A DNA stretch of 52,825 bases from a virus (IMGVR_UViG_3300005337_000007:1-52825), one strand, 5' to 3'; positions 1-7,705 are shown, counted from the stretch's first letter. Numbers and translations: made by a program. The notes: generated by a model not told the origin, from the sequence alone.

Positions 1-120
1 TGAGCGATCTAAGCGGCTTCTACGTAGGGCAGCGCGTTCGCGCACTTAAAACTCTGGGCGACGCACCATGCGGCGATTCTCCTGGTGGCGTGTACGCGGG
101 GCCCGGTGAAATTTTAATAG
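1..120. repeat. Terminal direct repeat (left copy), assembly overlap of a circular genome
   Basis: Bases 1-120 are identical to 52706-52825. The repeat lies inside a protein-coding gene and is far from the terminase genes. An arbitrary cut of a circular or circularly permuted genome explains it better than a biological terminal repeat. Unique length is therefore about 52,705 bp. Confidence 0.95.
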
Positions 121-272
121 TTCGGAAGATCGGATTGCCAACATACACATTCCCGATTGCCGTCTCACATGCAGATATAACAGATAGCAGTTTCGGAGTA
201 GCTACCGACGAGATTAAGCCAGTCGAGGATTCGGACACAGCTATAACAAACAAGGAGGGCGAGAATGCCTAG
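1..272 (+). CDS. Small hypothetical protein, 3' part of the gene that crosses the join
   Basis: The reading frame is open from the first base. It continues the gene whose ATG is at 52705, so the whole product is about 90 residues once the genome is circularised. Residues around the join read GGVYAGPGEILIVRKIG, a glycine-rich beta-strand pattern like small SH3-type or KOW-like folds. No family was recognised. It overlaps the next start by a few bases and belongs to the rightward early operon. The GTG at 90 is internal, not the start. Confidence 0.7.
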   Translation, partial: SDLSGFYVGQRVRALKTLGDAPCGDSPGGVYAGPGEILIVRKIGLPTYTFPIAVSHADITDSSFGVATDEIKPVEDSDTAITNKEGENA

Positions 273-891
273 CCAAAAACAGGAAGCTGCACTTCAATCG
301 CTTGTAGATCAAGCGCAAGAACTCGATATGGGCTATGGACCGAATGCATGCCCTAGGTGCGGAAAGTCAGAAGAAGGTATCGCCATGAAAGATATTGACC
401 TTGATGCTTTGCAGGCGCTGATTGATGCGGCAGGCAACGAGGAATGGAAGTTGGAGGAGCGCAGCAACGATCTGCGCAAATCGTGCAACAGCATCGTCAC
501 AAATTCCGGAGAAACTATTTGCGACGATGAGCACTATTACCCACATGCAGTTGATATTGAGCGTATGCGCTTCATCGCCGCCTTCAATCCGCAGACTGCA
601 AGCGCCCTCATCACCAGACTGCGCAAGGCAGAGGCGGCAAACGAATGGCGCGCAATGGTTTGTGCGCCGAAAGACGGAACTGAAATAGAAGTGCTGATGT
701 TTCACCCCAATCGCAAATACGCATCCGAGCACGAGAAAAAGCATTGGGAGCAGGTCGTTCGGGCCAAGTGGATCGACTTCAACGGCGGCGGCTGGACATG
801 GAACGGAATGTTTGGCGAACCGGTTGGGTGGCGCCATATCGCCGCCCCTGATAGCACAGATAGCGCTAAGCAAATTTCGGAGATCAGGTAA
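265..891 (+). CDS. Ea22-like early phage protein with N-terminal zinc-ribbon extension
   Basis: 208 residues. The C-terminal part, from about residue 128, has the pattern NEWRAMVCAPKDGTEIEVL, then W..FN..GW, then P.GWRH. This W/APKDGTEI pattern is common at the ends of Ead/Ea22-like accessory proteins of lambdoid phages. The first 40 residues carry a CPRCGK pair that could bind zinc. A second good start, ATG at 385 behind AGAAGAAGG, would give a 168-residue protein lacking that part. Start choice is therefore open. Function is unknown. The stop overlaps the next ATG as TAATG. Confidence 0.7.
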   Translation: MPSQKQEAALQSLVDQAQELDMGYGPNACPRCGKSEEGIAMKDIDLDALQALIDAAGNEEWKLEERSNDLRKSCNSIVTNSGETICDDEHYYPHAVDIERMRFIAAFNPQTASALITRLRKAEAANEWRAMVCAPKDGTEIEVLMFHPNRKYASEHEKKHWEQVVRAKWIDFNGGGWTWNGMFGEPVGWRHIAAPDSTDSAKQISEIR

Positions 892-1196
892 TGGCGAGGG
901 CAGTTGTTACGCACAGCACTGACGCTGTGCAGATTACGTTCAAAGGCGATAAGAAAAACCCGGAACCATCCACAGGGGTTATTAAGTTCCCAGGCGGTCA
1001 TGTTGAGGTTTCAAGGTGCAGCGATGGAACGTATTGGGCGCACATTGCGGCCGTATCTGGAGCAAACATCATCGAAGGTCGAATTGACCGTGAAGGACAC
1101 ATTCATGCAGTTGAGTCGATGGAGAACGCTGAGCAAATCAATCACCTTGCAATTCGCGTGGCAAACACTGTACCGCACTTCGACCCGGATGCTTAA
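891..1196 (+). CDS. Hypothetical protein
   Basis: 101 residues, start fused to the preceding stop (TAATG). Predicted by eye as mainly beta with conserved-looking glycines (FPGGHVEVSRCSDGTYWAHI). No signal peptide, membrane segment or known family was recognised. It is part of the rightward operon of small early genes. Confidence 0.65.
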   Translation: MARAVVTHSTDAVQITFKGDKKNPEPSTGVIKFPGGHVEVSRCSDGTYWAHIAAVSGANIIEGRIDREGHIHAVESMENAEQINHLAIRVANTVPHFDPDA

Positions 1197-1207
1197 CAGG
1201 AGGAGCC

Positions 1208-1414
1208 ATGAGACAGAATCTTATTGCCGAGGCGATTGACCATTTTGAGGATGCAGCCCGGTTCCTGAAAGAAGCGAGGCGCGAGGCTGACAAAAGGAAC
1301 GAATGCGGATTGGCGCAATTTTTGGCGCTGGCCTCAGAATCCGCTAGTAATGGCGAGTTCGCAATACAACGAATGGCGACCAACAGCACGGATAGCGAAG
1401 GAGCGAAGGGATGA
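1208..1414 (+). CDS. Small helical hypothetical protein
   Basis: 68 residues behind a perfect AGGAGG ribosome binding site. Largely helical and charged (EAIDHFEDAARFLKEARREADK). It ends in TDSEGAKG; those last codons belong to a 20-bp repeat that is also the ribosome binding site of the next gene. The stop overlaps the next ATG (ATGA). No function can be assigned. Confidence 0.65.
   Translation: MRQNLIAEAIDHFEDAARFLKEARREADKRNECGLAQFLALASESASNGEFAIQRMATNSTDSEGAKG
1391..1410 (+). repeat. 20-bp gene-junction repeat carrying a ribosome binding site, copy 1
   Basis: GATAGCGAAGGAGCGAAGGG occurs here and again at 1582-1601. Each copy encodes the C-terminal DSEGAKG of one gene and provides GAAGGAG for the next. 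Shorter relatives (GATAGCG) lie near the 3' ends of neighbouring genes at about 859, 1786 and 2502. Confidence 0.85.
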
Positions 1415-1605
1415 TGCGAGTTCGAGCGGATGGTAAGCCGGATCGGCGGTGCGATTCGAATGCGAAGCGGAAGAAGTTGAAGGACAGGACGCTTACGCTC
1501 CCTCAACCTAATGCGACCGACTATGAATCACAGCGGCGTCACGGACGCTTGCGAGCCCTGGGATGGACGATCCGTTATGCAGATAGCGAAGGAGCGAAGG
1601 GGTGA
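1411..1605 (+). CDS. Small basic hypothetical protein
   Basis: 64 residues, strongly basic at the N-terminus (RADGKPDRRCDSNAKRKKLKDR), which could suit nucleic-acid binding. Starts at ATG overlapping the previous stop, behind the 20-bp repeat. It ends with the same DSEGAKG tail as the previous protein and runs into the next gene as GTGA. No family was recognised. Confidence 0.5.
   Translation: MMRVRADGKPDRRCDSNAKRKKLKDRTLTLPQPNATDYESQRRHGRLRALGWTIRYADSEGAKG
1582..1601 (+). repeat. 20-bp gene-junction repeat carrying a ribosome binding site, copy 2
   Basis: Exact second copy of the element at 1391-1410. It supplies the GAAGGAG site for the GTG start at 1602. Confidence 0.85.
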
Positions 1606-1814
1606 GCGTTACAACGAGTCGGATTCTGATAAACCGCAAAGAAGAAAACGAACTACTGCGCCATTGGTGCGACGAGGTCGCCGGAAAAGGCGGGCAGTTC
1701 TCCATGCAGCAGATGCTCATAGAGGGCAATTGGTACACGGAATACGAGATCTGCTGGCCTGCTGGCGTGGAAGTGCCTAACGGCGCAGATAGCGCCACTG
1801 AAAGGAAATCATGA
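1602..1814 (+). CDS. Hypothetical protein
   Basis: 70 residues. A GTG start overlaps the preceding TGA and lies behind the GAAGGAG site in the 20-bp repeat. It contains four tryptophans and ends ADSATERKS, again with the DS motif near the C-terminus. The stop overlaps the next ATG. The family is not recognised. Confidence 0.6.
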   Translation: MSVTTSRILINRKEENELLRHWCDEVAGKGGQFSMQQMLIEGNWYTEYEICWPAGVEVPNGADSATERKS

Positions 1815-2209
1815 GCGATAAAAAATTACTGGAAGCACAAACCAAAGAAGCGGCGCAAATCCTTCAAGATGTATGCCATGGCGCTGCCAAGGCGGCAGGC
1901 TGGTGGAATGATGTCGACCAAAACACCAGCAAGGTCAACCCGCTGCATTTCAGTAACAAGCTATGTCTGATTCATTCTGAAATTTCGGAGGCGATGGAAG
2001 GCGACCGAAAGAAACTGAAGGACGATAAGCTGCCGCACCGCGATATGCGAGAAGTCGAACTTGCTGACGCAGTTATTCGCATCTTCGACTTGGCTGGCGG
2101 CTATGGCATGGACTTGGCTGGTGCTATCGCGGAAAAGATGGCGTACAACGCGCAACGCGCCGACCATAAGCCCGAAGTCCGCGCAGCCGTTGGCGGCAAG
2201 GCGTACTGA
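1811..2209 (+). CDS. MazG-like nucleotide pyrophosphohydrolase
   Basis: 132 residues resembling the all-alpha NTP pyrophosphohydrolase (MazG/dUTPase-2-like) superfamily. Residues 57-66 read EISEAMEGDR and residues 81-88 EVELADAV. This gives the family's two acidic helices (E57, E60, E83, D86) that hold magnesium. Such phage enzymes hydrolyse nucleoside triphosphates to monophosphates, cleaning the nucleotide pool or lowering alarmone levels; the substrate cannot be read from sequence. It overlaps the preceding gene as ATGA, preceded by AAAGGAAAT. Confidence 0.8.
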   Translation: MSDKKLLEAQTKEAAQILQDVCHGAAKAAGWWNDVDQNTSKVNPLHFSNKLCLIHSEISEAMEGDRKKLKDDKLPHRDMREVELADAVIRIFDLAGGYGMDLAGAIAEKMAYNAQRADHKPEVRAAVGGKAY

Positions 2210-2231
2210 GCCAGCATAGAAGGAACGAGAG

Positions 2232-2540
2232 ATGAGCAATAACGCACCAATACCAATCAAGGACGTTCTGGCTGATCCTTCACACCCGGCACATAACGAT
2301 GCCAAGGAAATGATTGGCAAACTCGAACGCGGCGAAATCAGCATGTGCGCCTGCATGGGACCGATGTACGGCGAACCGCACTGCTACTGCACCATGCAGC
2401 GCCTTGGTCTGCCGTTGAATCAAGCGGAGCGCGAAAAAGACCGCATCAGACTCGAAGCGCAACTGGCAAAACTGTTCGGCCATAGCGGTGCGTTCGAGGC
2501 GGATAGCGCCCCTTCAGATAGTGGGAGGGATGATGGATAA
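2232..2540 (+). CDS. Cysteine-rich hypothetical protein
   Basis: 102 residues with a compact cysteine/histidine cluster, CACMGPMYGEPHCYC, at about residues 38-52, which could bind a metal. The C-terminus again has the DSAPSDSG pattern of this operon. The last codons overlap the next start. No known family was recognised. Confidence 0.65.
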   Translation: MSNNAPIPIKDVLADPSHPAHNDAKEMIGKLERGEISMCACMGPMYGEPHCYCTMQRLGLPLNQAEREKDRIRLEAQLAKLFGHSGAFEADSAPSDSGRDDG

Positions 2541-2715
2541 GCAAGAAATGATATGGATTGCCAAAAGAGCGATCGACAAAAGAATGGATTTTGAAACGTT
2601 GAAGTACTCGGACTACATGTATGGAAAAGAAAGCCTGACTGACGATGTATGGGAATTTGTTGATGAATGCTCGCGTATTGGGACCGATGCTTTTTATAAA
2701 AAGTATCCAGATTGA
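2533..2715 (+). CDS. Small hypothetical protein
   Basis: 60 residues. ATG 2533 is preferred over ATG 2530 because GGGAGGG directly abuts the latter. Acidic, with helices (MIWIAKRAIDKRMDFETLKY). Overlaps the 3' end of the previous gene by 8 bases. Function unknown. Confidence 0.55.
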   Translation: MDKQEMIWIAKRAIDKRMDFETLKYSDYMYGKESLTDDVWEFVDECSRIGTDAFYKKYPD

Positions 2716-2749
2716 TTTTCCGGCACGCAGCATGAACAGGAGTGAATAG

Positions 2750-2977
2750 ATGAGTGACAGATTGAGCGCCGTTGAAATGGCGGAGATGATGGGCCTGAAG
2801 CCAAATCAGCGGTGCAGGATGGCGGCGTGGTTGCGCAAACGCGGCTGGAAATATGAGATTGACGCAAACGGTTTGCCGATCGTGTACAAGGCATACCGAG
2901 ATCGCAAGCTTGGCATGTCAGATGAAAAACAGTCCGCAAAATATGCCGACGCGCCAAACCTCCAAGCCTTCGCGTAA
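2750..2977 (+). CDS. DUF4224-type excisionase-like protein
   Basis: 75 residues with the pattern of DUF4224 proteins: an N-terminal helix-turn-helix (SAVEMAEMMGLKPNQRCRMAAWL), then a strand with DANGLPIVY. These small proteins usually sit directly before a phage integrase and are thought to act as directionality factors. Here the gene overlaps the integrase start, which supports that role. RBS ACAGGAGTG precedes the ATG. Confidence 0.75.
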   Translation: MSDRLSAVEMAEMMGLKPNQRCRMAAWLRKRGWKYEIDANGLPIVYKAYRDRKLGMSDEKQSAKYADAPNLQAFA

Positions 2978-4049
2978 AGAGCGAACCGGCGTTGATCGCC
3001 TCTACAAGTACATAGGGGCGCGCAAGGTATCGTTTTATTACCAATACCCGAACGGCGCATCGGAAACGCTGGCTTCAGCCACGCTTGGGGATCGCCAGGC
3101 AATCATGGAAGCAGAGCGAACCGCAAAGCGCAAGGCGCTGGATATTCGACAGGGCGTTGTCGTGGCTGGCTCGGTTGGGGAAATGATCGACCGGTTCAAG
3201 ATAGAGAATGCGCCAACGCATTACCGCGATCAGTCTAAGGATGGGGTCGCAGTCCGCGACGGCACGTACAAGAATCTGACGGCGTTTTTTGGGAAAATGT
3301 CCCCACAGTCTTTGAGGACAATTCACGGCTATCAGTACATTGACGCCAGATCAAAAGCTGGAGCGCCGGCCAAGGCATGGAAAGAGTTGTCCCTGTTTTC
3401 CACAATCTGCCATTATGCCGTCGAATGGGGTCTCATGGAGCGCAATCCGTTCGTCGGAATGCGTAAGCGGCCAACGGAAAAAGATGTGCGGACGATCACC
3501 CGGAGCCAAGTCGTGCGGTTCTACCTTTGGAGCCAAAAGCAGACGCCGCAGTTCAAGGTATTGGGCTGTGCTGCCCTCTTCACCTATCTTACCGGCTTCC
3601 GCGCTGCGGAGGTGCGCCCTTACCACACGTCAGGGCTGTCCAAAGAAGGTGTCCGCGTCACTAATGCCAAGCGCAAGAAGGGAGAATCCGAGACGGTCAA
3701 GCTACGCGAATGGTCAGTGAAGCTGCGAACGGTCGTGGCAAGAGCCAAGCAGGCGCACGGCGTGGAACGGCTCTATCTGTTCGCCAATCGGCACGGCAAG
3801 CCCTACACGCGGTCAGGATGGGGTTCGGTATGGCAGGACGCGATGAAAGCATGGATCGGCTGCGAAGAGAAGGAGCTAGTCGAACACCGGGAATATTTTT
3901 CACTGCTGGATGTGCGGCCAGCCGCGATCACCAAGAAGCTGGAAAGGCGCGATGATGATGCGTACGACTTTGCGGCCCACGCCAACAGGGCAACAACACA
4001 CACTCATTACGACAGGCGAAAAATCAAGAAAGCGAGTGCGACAGAATGA
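2922..4049 (+). CDS. int: Tyrosine-recombinase integrase
   Basis: 375 residues from ATG 2922; ATG 2943 is an alternative. An upstream extension in frame to 2853 lies wholly inside the preceding gene and is less likely. The catalytic domain shows TGFRAAEVRP (Arg about 227), a Lys in the NAKRKKGE hairpin (about 250), LDVRPAAIT (Arg about 332), a His at about 353 and the nucleophile Tyr at about 363 in HYDRR. The usual His of the HxxR box is replaced by Leu (LLDVR), an accepted variation in phage integrases. It catalyses integration at the tRNA-His attachment site about 370 bp downstream. Confidence 0.95.
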   Translation: MKNSPQNMPTRQTSKPSRKERTGVDRLYKYIGARKVSFYYQYPNGASETLASATLGDRQAIMEAERTAKRKALDIRQGVVVAGSVGEMIDRFKIENAPTHYRDQSKDGVAVRDGTYKNLTAFFGKMSPQSLRTIHGYQYIDARSKAGAPAKAWKELSLFSTICHYAVEWGLMERNPFVGMRKRPTEKDVRTITRSQVVRFYLWSQKQTPQFKVLGCAALFTYLTGFRAAEVRPYHTSGLSKEGVRVTNAKRKKGESETVKLREWSVKLRTVVARAKQAHGVERLYLFANRHGKPYTRSGWGSVWQDAMKAWIGCEEKELVEHREYFSLLDVRPAAITKKLERRDDDAYDFAAHANRATTHTHYDRRKIKKASATE

Positions 4050-4300
4050 TGAAATTCCCAGAACACAAGGCCGGACTTCACCTTATGCACAACGACCACA
4101 AGAGCGTCTACGAGCCAGCCGAACAATGGATCGCGGATAACGAATGGTGCAACTGGCAAAGCGACGAGGCGAAACAGCGCGCCATTGCGACGGACAGCAT
4201 CTGGACGTTGCAATGGTACCCAGAAACGCCAGTCGGCTTCATCGCGCTGGCTGCGCCGACCCTCGAAGAACTGCTTGCATGGGCGAATTCAAGCGCCTGA
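4046..4300 (+). CDS. Small hypothetical protein downstream of integrase
   Basis: 84 residues, start overlapping the integrase stop (ATGA). Tryptophan-rich (EQWIADNEWCNWQSD, SIWTLQWYPETP), soluble. It is the last gene of the rightward operon before attP. Its role is unknown. Confidence 0.7.
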   Translation: MMKFPEHKAGLHLMHNDHKSVYEPAEQWIADNEWCNWQSDEAKQRAIATDSIWTLQWYPETPVGFIALAAPTLEELLAWANSSA

Positions 4301-4550
4301 ATTTTCCAACGGGCGCCTGTAAACCAGCATGAATACGTGTGGATAACTGTAAGTTTGTTGGAAAATGGAAAGTATGAAAGTGAGATTTCATGCGGGTTTT
4401 CGGGGAGTTGAATGCAGGATTGTGATTCCTGTTGTCGCGGGTTCGAGTCCCGTCGGCCACCCCAGATCCCACATCAAATCATGCACTTATCCAATGTGGA
4501 TAACTTGCATTTCGTCTACTTTCCAACGCTTTTCTGAATTTTCCAACGCT
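4301..4550. promoter_or_regulatory. attP arm region with repeated 7-11 bp sites
   Basis: Around the tRNA core are repeated short sites. TTCCAAC occurs at 4304-4310, inverted at 4358-4364, and as TTCCAACGCT at 4521-4530 and 4541-4550. TGTGGATAACT occurs at 4338-4348 and 4495-4505. They have the layout expected of integrase arm-type or excisionase sites. TGTGGATAA is also a perfect DnaA box, so host DnaA binding is an alternative. The stretch 4301-4584 has no convincing gene. Confidence 0.6.
4415..4464 (+). other. attP: attP core: 3' fragment of tRNA-His(GTG)
   Basis: The sequence reads from the anticodon stem (CAGGA, loop TTGTGAT with anticodon GTG, TCCTG) through the T arm (GCGGG TTCGAGT CCCGT) to the acceptor 3' strand and CCA at 4462-4464. 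No D arm or 5' acceptor strand lies upstream, so this is not a complete tRNA gene. It is the piece a phage carries so that integration into a host tRNA-His gene restores an intact tRNA. Confidence 0.92.
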
Positions 4551-4584
4551 ATCGCGTTGCGCATCCATTGGAGAGAAAGAAAAT

Positions 4585-5046
4585 CTACCTCGGCCAAGCC
4601 TCCTGCAACAGCATCACATCCCCGGCGTGGCCGTCAGCCTTTTCCGCCATTCGCTGATAGTCTGCTGTGCACTCGCTGAGTACGTCTGAGACGGTAGCGG
4701 CGTAGAGACGGACGGCATCGGCGGAAGCTGTGGACAGTTTTGCACGGATTGCGGCAAGGTCGTTCCGCAGGCCGTCAGACTCAGCGCGAGCAGCGGCAAT
4801 AGCAATCTGGTTTTTCTTGTTACGTTCAGTGGCTGCATTTTGGGCCTCGATGACTTGTTGTTGGAGTTGTCTTTCTTTTGCGCGATTGGCTTGCTCTGCT
4901 TTCATTGCCTGGGCTTGCTGCGCCACTTTTTCGGCATCCCATTCGGCTTGAGTGTGTCTCACGCCGTTCACATAGCACCAGCCACCGAACGCCGCGCATA
5001 GGGCCGCTAATGCGAGCCAGCGGACGTACCACGGAATAATGGTCAT
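4585..5046 (-). CDS. Rz: i-spanin, Rz-like
   Basis: 153 residues. An N-terminal signal-anchor (about residues 8-27, VRWLALAALCAAFGGWCYV) is followed by a long periplasmic coiled coil rich in Ala, Gln and Glu. This is the Rz pattern: inner-membrane subunit of the spanin complex that fuses inner and outer membranes at the end of lysis. The start overlaps the endolysin stop (ATGA), and the Rz1 gene is embedded in another frame. Confidence 0.88.
   Translation of the reverse strand: MTIIPWYVRWLALAALCAAFGGWCYVNGVRHTQAEWDAEKVAQQAQAMKAEQANRAKERQLQQQVIEAQNAATERNKKNQIAIAAARAESDGLRNDLAAIRAKLSTASADAVRLYAATVSDVLSECTADYQRMAEKADGHAGDVMLLQEAWPR
4614..4838 (-). CDS. Rz1: o-spanin lipoprotein, Rz1-like, nested inside Rz
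   Basis: 74 residues in a different frame wholly inside the Rz gene. Signal peptide LLLPLLALSLTACG has a lipobox (LTAC) with Cys about 24, followed by a proline-rich segment (CPQLPPMPSVSTPLP), as in lambda Rz1. This is the outer-membrane spanin partner. Confidence 0.87.
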   Translation of the reverse strand: MQPLNVTRKTRLLLPLLALSLTACGTTLPQSVQNCPQLPPMPSVSTPLPSQTYSASAQQTISEWRKRLTATPGM

Positions 5047-5501
5047 GCAAGCACCCGCCCGCCAGCCGCAACGAACGCCGCTTGCAGGTCTGCCAGCTTG
5101 TTTTCATGCTGGCCGTACCCGGCACCGGGAAGCGAAGCCCAGATGTTATGGCATCGATCAACGGCGGCGGCAAACCGCCCTGCTTCGACGTCGACCAACG
5201 CCCCACGCTCCTTGATCTGTTGAATCGCAATCGCATCCTGACTTGCCGGTGAAAAATCTGGCAATTTCAGAAGACGCTTATAGGCGTCAAAGTAGCGCGC
5301 CAGAAGTTGATAACGCCCTGCTGCCGTGGATTTGATTCCCAAGCGCGGAAGGTCGATCATCCTGCGAGGATGGTCTGCATAGCCCTGAAACAGCGACCCG
5401 CCCACCAGCACGTTATAGCCATTGTCGGATGCCTCCAGCAGCCTTGGACCGATTTCACTGAATGCAATCATGTCGAGGAAGGCTTTCTGGTTCGGAGTCA
5501 C
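5043..5501 (-). CDS. Endolysin, lambda R-type lytic transglycosylase (GH104)
   Basis: 152 residues from a GTG start overlapping the holin stop (ATGTGA). It matches the lambda R pattern throughout: NQKAFLDMIAFSE with catalytic Glu 16, then GYNVLVGG, YADHPR, STAAGRYQLL, FSPASQDAIAIQQIKERGAL and NIWASLPGAGYGQ. The enzyme cleaves murein between MurNAc and GlcNAc. The residues just after the catalytic Glu (IGPRLLEASDN) differ from the lambda version. A longer frame upstream of the GTG exists but reads through the holin gene and is rejected. Confidence 0.92.
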   Translation of the reverse strand: MTPNQKAFLDMIAFSEIGPRLLEASDNGYNVLVGGSLFQGYADHPRRMIDLPRLGIKSTAAGRYQLLARYFDAYKRLLKLPDFSPASQDAIAIQQIKERGALVDVEAGRFAAAVDRCHNIWASLPGAGYGQHENKLADLQAAFVAAGGRVLA

Positions 5502-5887
5502 ATTGCACCCTTCACATCCTTGGCTACATCGGCAATCGTCGCGTTCTGATTCTTGCTGATGTAGTTGAAGATCCAGCGGACGATGGCCCAGCCAGGCAGG
5601 CCGCACGCGAAAACAAGGCCGAGCATGGCAACCAGGCCAATAGCTGAATGCGCCCATGATTGCAGCCCGAAATACTGGATAACCGCCGCCCCGCCGCCAA
5701 TGGATGCCACCACCGTAGAGATGAGCCCTACCGCCCATTCTTTCGGGCTTCGCGGCGTCATCGCGCACATCACGACAATCGAAGCAAGACCGGCTCCGAT
5801 TGCTCCCGCGCCAGCCGCGCCGCCGATCACTTTCCACCCTGCTGCGCCCGCAGCACCTGAGATTAGGTCACTCATTTTTCGGTCCAT
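5498..5887 (-). CDS. Holin with three membrane segments
   Basis: 129 residues with three hydrophobic segments (about 25-42, 53-71 and 80-103), then a short charged tail. It lies directly before the endolysin, as expected for a class I holin. The N-terminus MDRKMSDL offers two Met starts separated by Arg-Lys, similar in layout to the dual-start antiholin/holin of lambda S; which start is used is not clear. Confidence 0.82.
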   Translation of the reverse strand: MDRKMSDLISGAAGAAGWKVIGGAAGAGAIGAGLASIVVMCAMTPRSPKEWAVGLISTVVASIGGGAAVIQYFGLQSWAHSAIGLVAMLGLVFACGLPGWAIVRWIFNYISKNQNATIADVAKDVKGAM

Positions 5888-5971
5888 AGTTAGCTACTGC
5901 GTGAAATGGCATTTTTGGCCTTGTTTTTGTTGATGAAAATGGGTTTTAGTTTTCAGTGGAGTGATGCGCGC

Positions 5972-7627
5972 TTAAAAATTGCGCGAAACTTCAAACCAGT
6001 CACTGGACGTCGACGCTCGCTTGAGGAAGACCATGATGTTGCCGCTGGCCGGTGTCACGTTGACGTTACCCTTTAGCGTGAAAGAACCGAGATGGTTCAA
6101 TGTGGTGTTTCCATCCGTGAAAAGAATCGTCACGTAGCCGTCTGTTTGCGATCCGGGCAGCAGGAAATTCGTTACTGTTGTCGCGCCTGACTGCGACATC
6201 GTGTGAAAACTGGTGACCAGCGTCGGTGTTGCGCCAGTGAGGTTTCCACCGTAGGGGAGGGATTGAACGGTGCTCAGTCCGACTTGTATGCCAAGTGCAT
6301 CCGTGCGGTTTATCAGCTTGACACCAAGTTGATCGTCCGCGAGATAGACTTCGCCAGTCGCATCGGTGACGTTGATCGAGCAACCCCTTTTATTTGCAGA
6401 CTCAGCCGCCCATCGCCCTGACGATGGACCGGATATTCCACCGTACCCATCCTCATCATGATAGACAACGGTGGAACCTGCAGACCATTTTCCGAGATAG
6501 TCCCACAGCACACCGCCATCGTTGATTCCCGTCCCTGTGCCGGTTGGTTTTGTGCTTCCAGACGTACCGCCAGCGGTCGTTTGATATACATTTCCATCAT
6601 CGGTATTAACAATCGCATTCGCCGCATAAACAGTTGATGCCGTCCACTCCGACGCGCCGTTCACTGCGTAGTTATATGGGGTGTTTAGAATGTCCGACGT
6701 GCGCCATAAATTACCGCGTGGCGATTTAAATGTCAGGTGCTGCATACCATCGATCAGATCACCATTCCAGCGCCGCCCCACCCCGCGAATGATCGAGTTG
6801 TACTTGCCACTCGCCGAACTCGTTCCGGCAGTGCCGCGATTATTCAGCCGGATTGTCGCGTGATGTGAACTCATCACAACGAACGATGCATCATCTGACG
6901 CGGAATCGTTTGTGTAGATGCGGATGCTCTTGTTTTTATACCCCGGTGGCTGGCCGGTATTGATGCTGGATTCGTCCCACAATATGTAGCCGACAGGTAG
7001 CGCGTTGTAGACGGTATTGAATGTGAATTTCGTGTTGTACGGGATGCGAAATACGCCGCGATAATTGGGGTTGTTCGTAAAAACGGTAGTTAGCGCACTC
7101 GTCTGATCCGTGCTGCCATCTGCAACGATTCCAACGTCTCTTGCATCAACGAAATCGCGGTTCTTGTCTTGCTGCGTTCTTGCGACAGATCCGACAAGAG
7201 ATCCGATACAACCGACCAGTCCCGCGCCGGTTGAGGCGGCGAGATTGGTTTCAAGCCCTATTGCATTGGCAAGGGAGAAGGTGAGCGAACTTGTTCCGAT
7301 AACTGGATTGCTGGTTGTTACTTGCCAGATCGTCGCGCCGTATGTGCTCCCGGAATAAACAGGAATGATCGTGCCTTGCGTGATGTCATACGATCCGTCA
7401 AAGTCAACATCTCGTGACCATGCGCCAGTGTCAACTCGATATATGCCGTTTTCTGTTCCTGTGGTCTGGTTCTTGACCAGTACGCGGTCGCTGGTAACAC
7501 AGGAGATGCCGTCAATGGTCTGCTCGCCCGAGAGGGTAATGTTTGCTGTGGTCGTGGCCTTGCATGGAACCTTGATTGCAATGCCAGAGTTGATGCCATA
7601 GCGGCGATCTGTACTGACGGATGTCAT
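5972..7627 (-). CDS. Tail fibre / tailspike protein
   Basis: 551 residues. Residues about 18-115 form the N-terminal module seen in many tail fibres (KVPCKATTTANITLSGEQTI, VLVKNQT, NGIYRV, DFDG). The centre is beta-rich and resembles a pectate-lyase-like spike. Residues about 335-385 (WTASTVYAANAIVNTDDGNV, KPTGTGTG) look like a small carbohydrate-binding insertion. It probably binds the host surface glycan. RBS AAGGGGTAGGG precedes the ATG. It is the last structural gene before the lysis cassette. Confidence 0.82.
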   Translation of the reverse strand: MTSVSTDRRYGINSGIAIKVPCKATTTANITLSGEQTIDGISCVTSDRVLVKNQTTGTENGIYRVDTGAWSRDVDFDGSYDITQGTIIPVYSGSTYGATIWQVTTSNPVIGTSSLTFSLANAIGLETNLAASTGAGLVGCIGSLVGSVARTQQDKNRDFVDARDVGIVADGSTDQTSALTTVFTNNPNYRGVFRIPYNTKFTFNTVYNALPVGYILWDESSINTGQPPGYKNKSIRIYTNDSASDDASFVVMSSHHATIRLNNRGTAGTSSASGKYNSIIRGVGRRWNGDLIDGMQHLTFKSPRGNLWRTSDILNTPYNYAVNGASEWTASTVYAANAIVNTDDGNVYQTTAGGTSGSTKPTGTGTGINDGGVLWDYLGKWSAGSTVVYHDEDGYGGISGPSSGRWAAESANKRGCSINVTDATGEVYLADDQLGVKLINRTDALGIQVGLSTVQSLPYGGNLTGATPTLVTSFHTMSQSGATTVTNFLLPGSQTDGYVTILFTDGNTTLNHLGSFTLKGNVNVTPASGNIMVFLKRASTSSDWFEVSRNF

Positions 7628-7705
7628 TCCCTACCCCTTATTCTTCTCCACCTCCTTTTCTGAATCTACAAATTAGCGTTGGAAATTACCTGCCATTTCG
7701 CGGTT

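Noticed and set aside
4415-4464. A complete tRNA-His gene
   Set aside because: Only the anticodon arm, T arm and 3' acceptor strand are present. The upstream sequence does not form a D arm or a 5' acceptor strand.
4239-4472. Minus-strand frame containing GVADGTRTRDNRNHN
   Set aside because: This peptide is the well-known false translation of the antisense of a tRNA 3' end.
5043-5837. A 264-residue version of the endolysin
   Set aside because: The extra N-terminal part is the holin gene read in another frame and resembles no protein; the GTG at 5501 has a ribosome site and the right family length.
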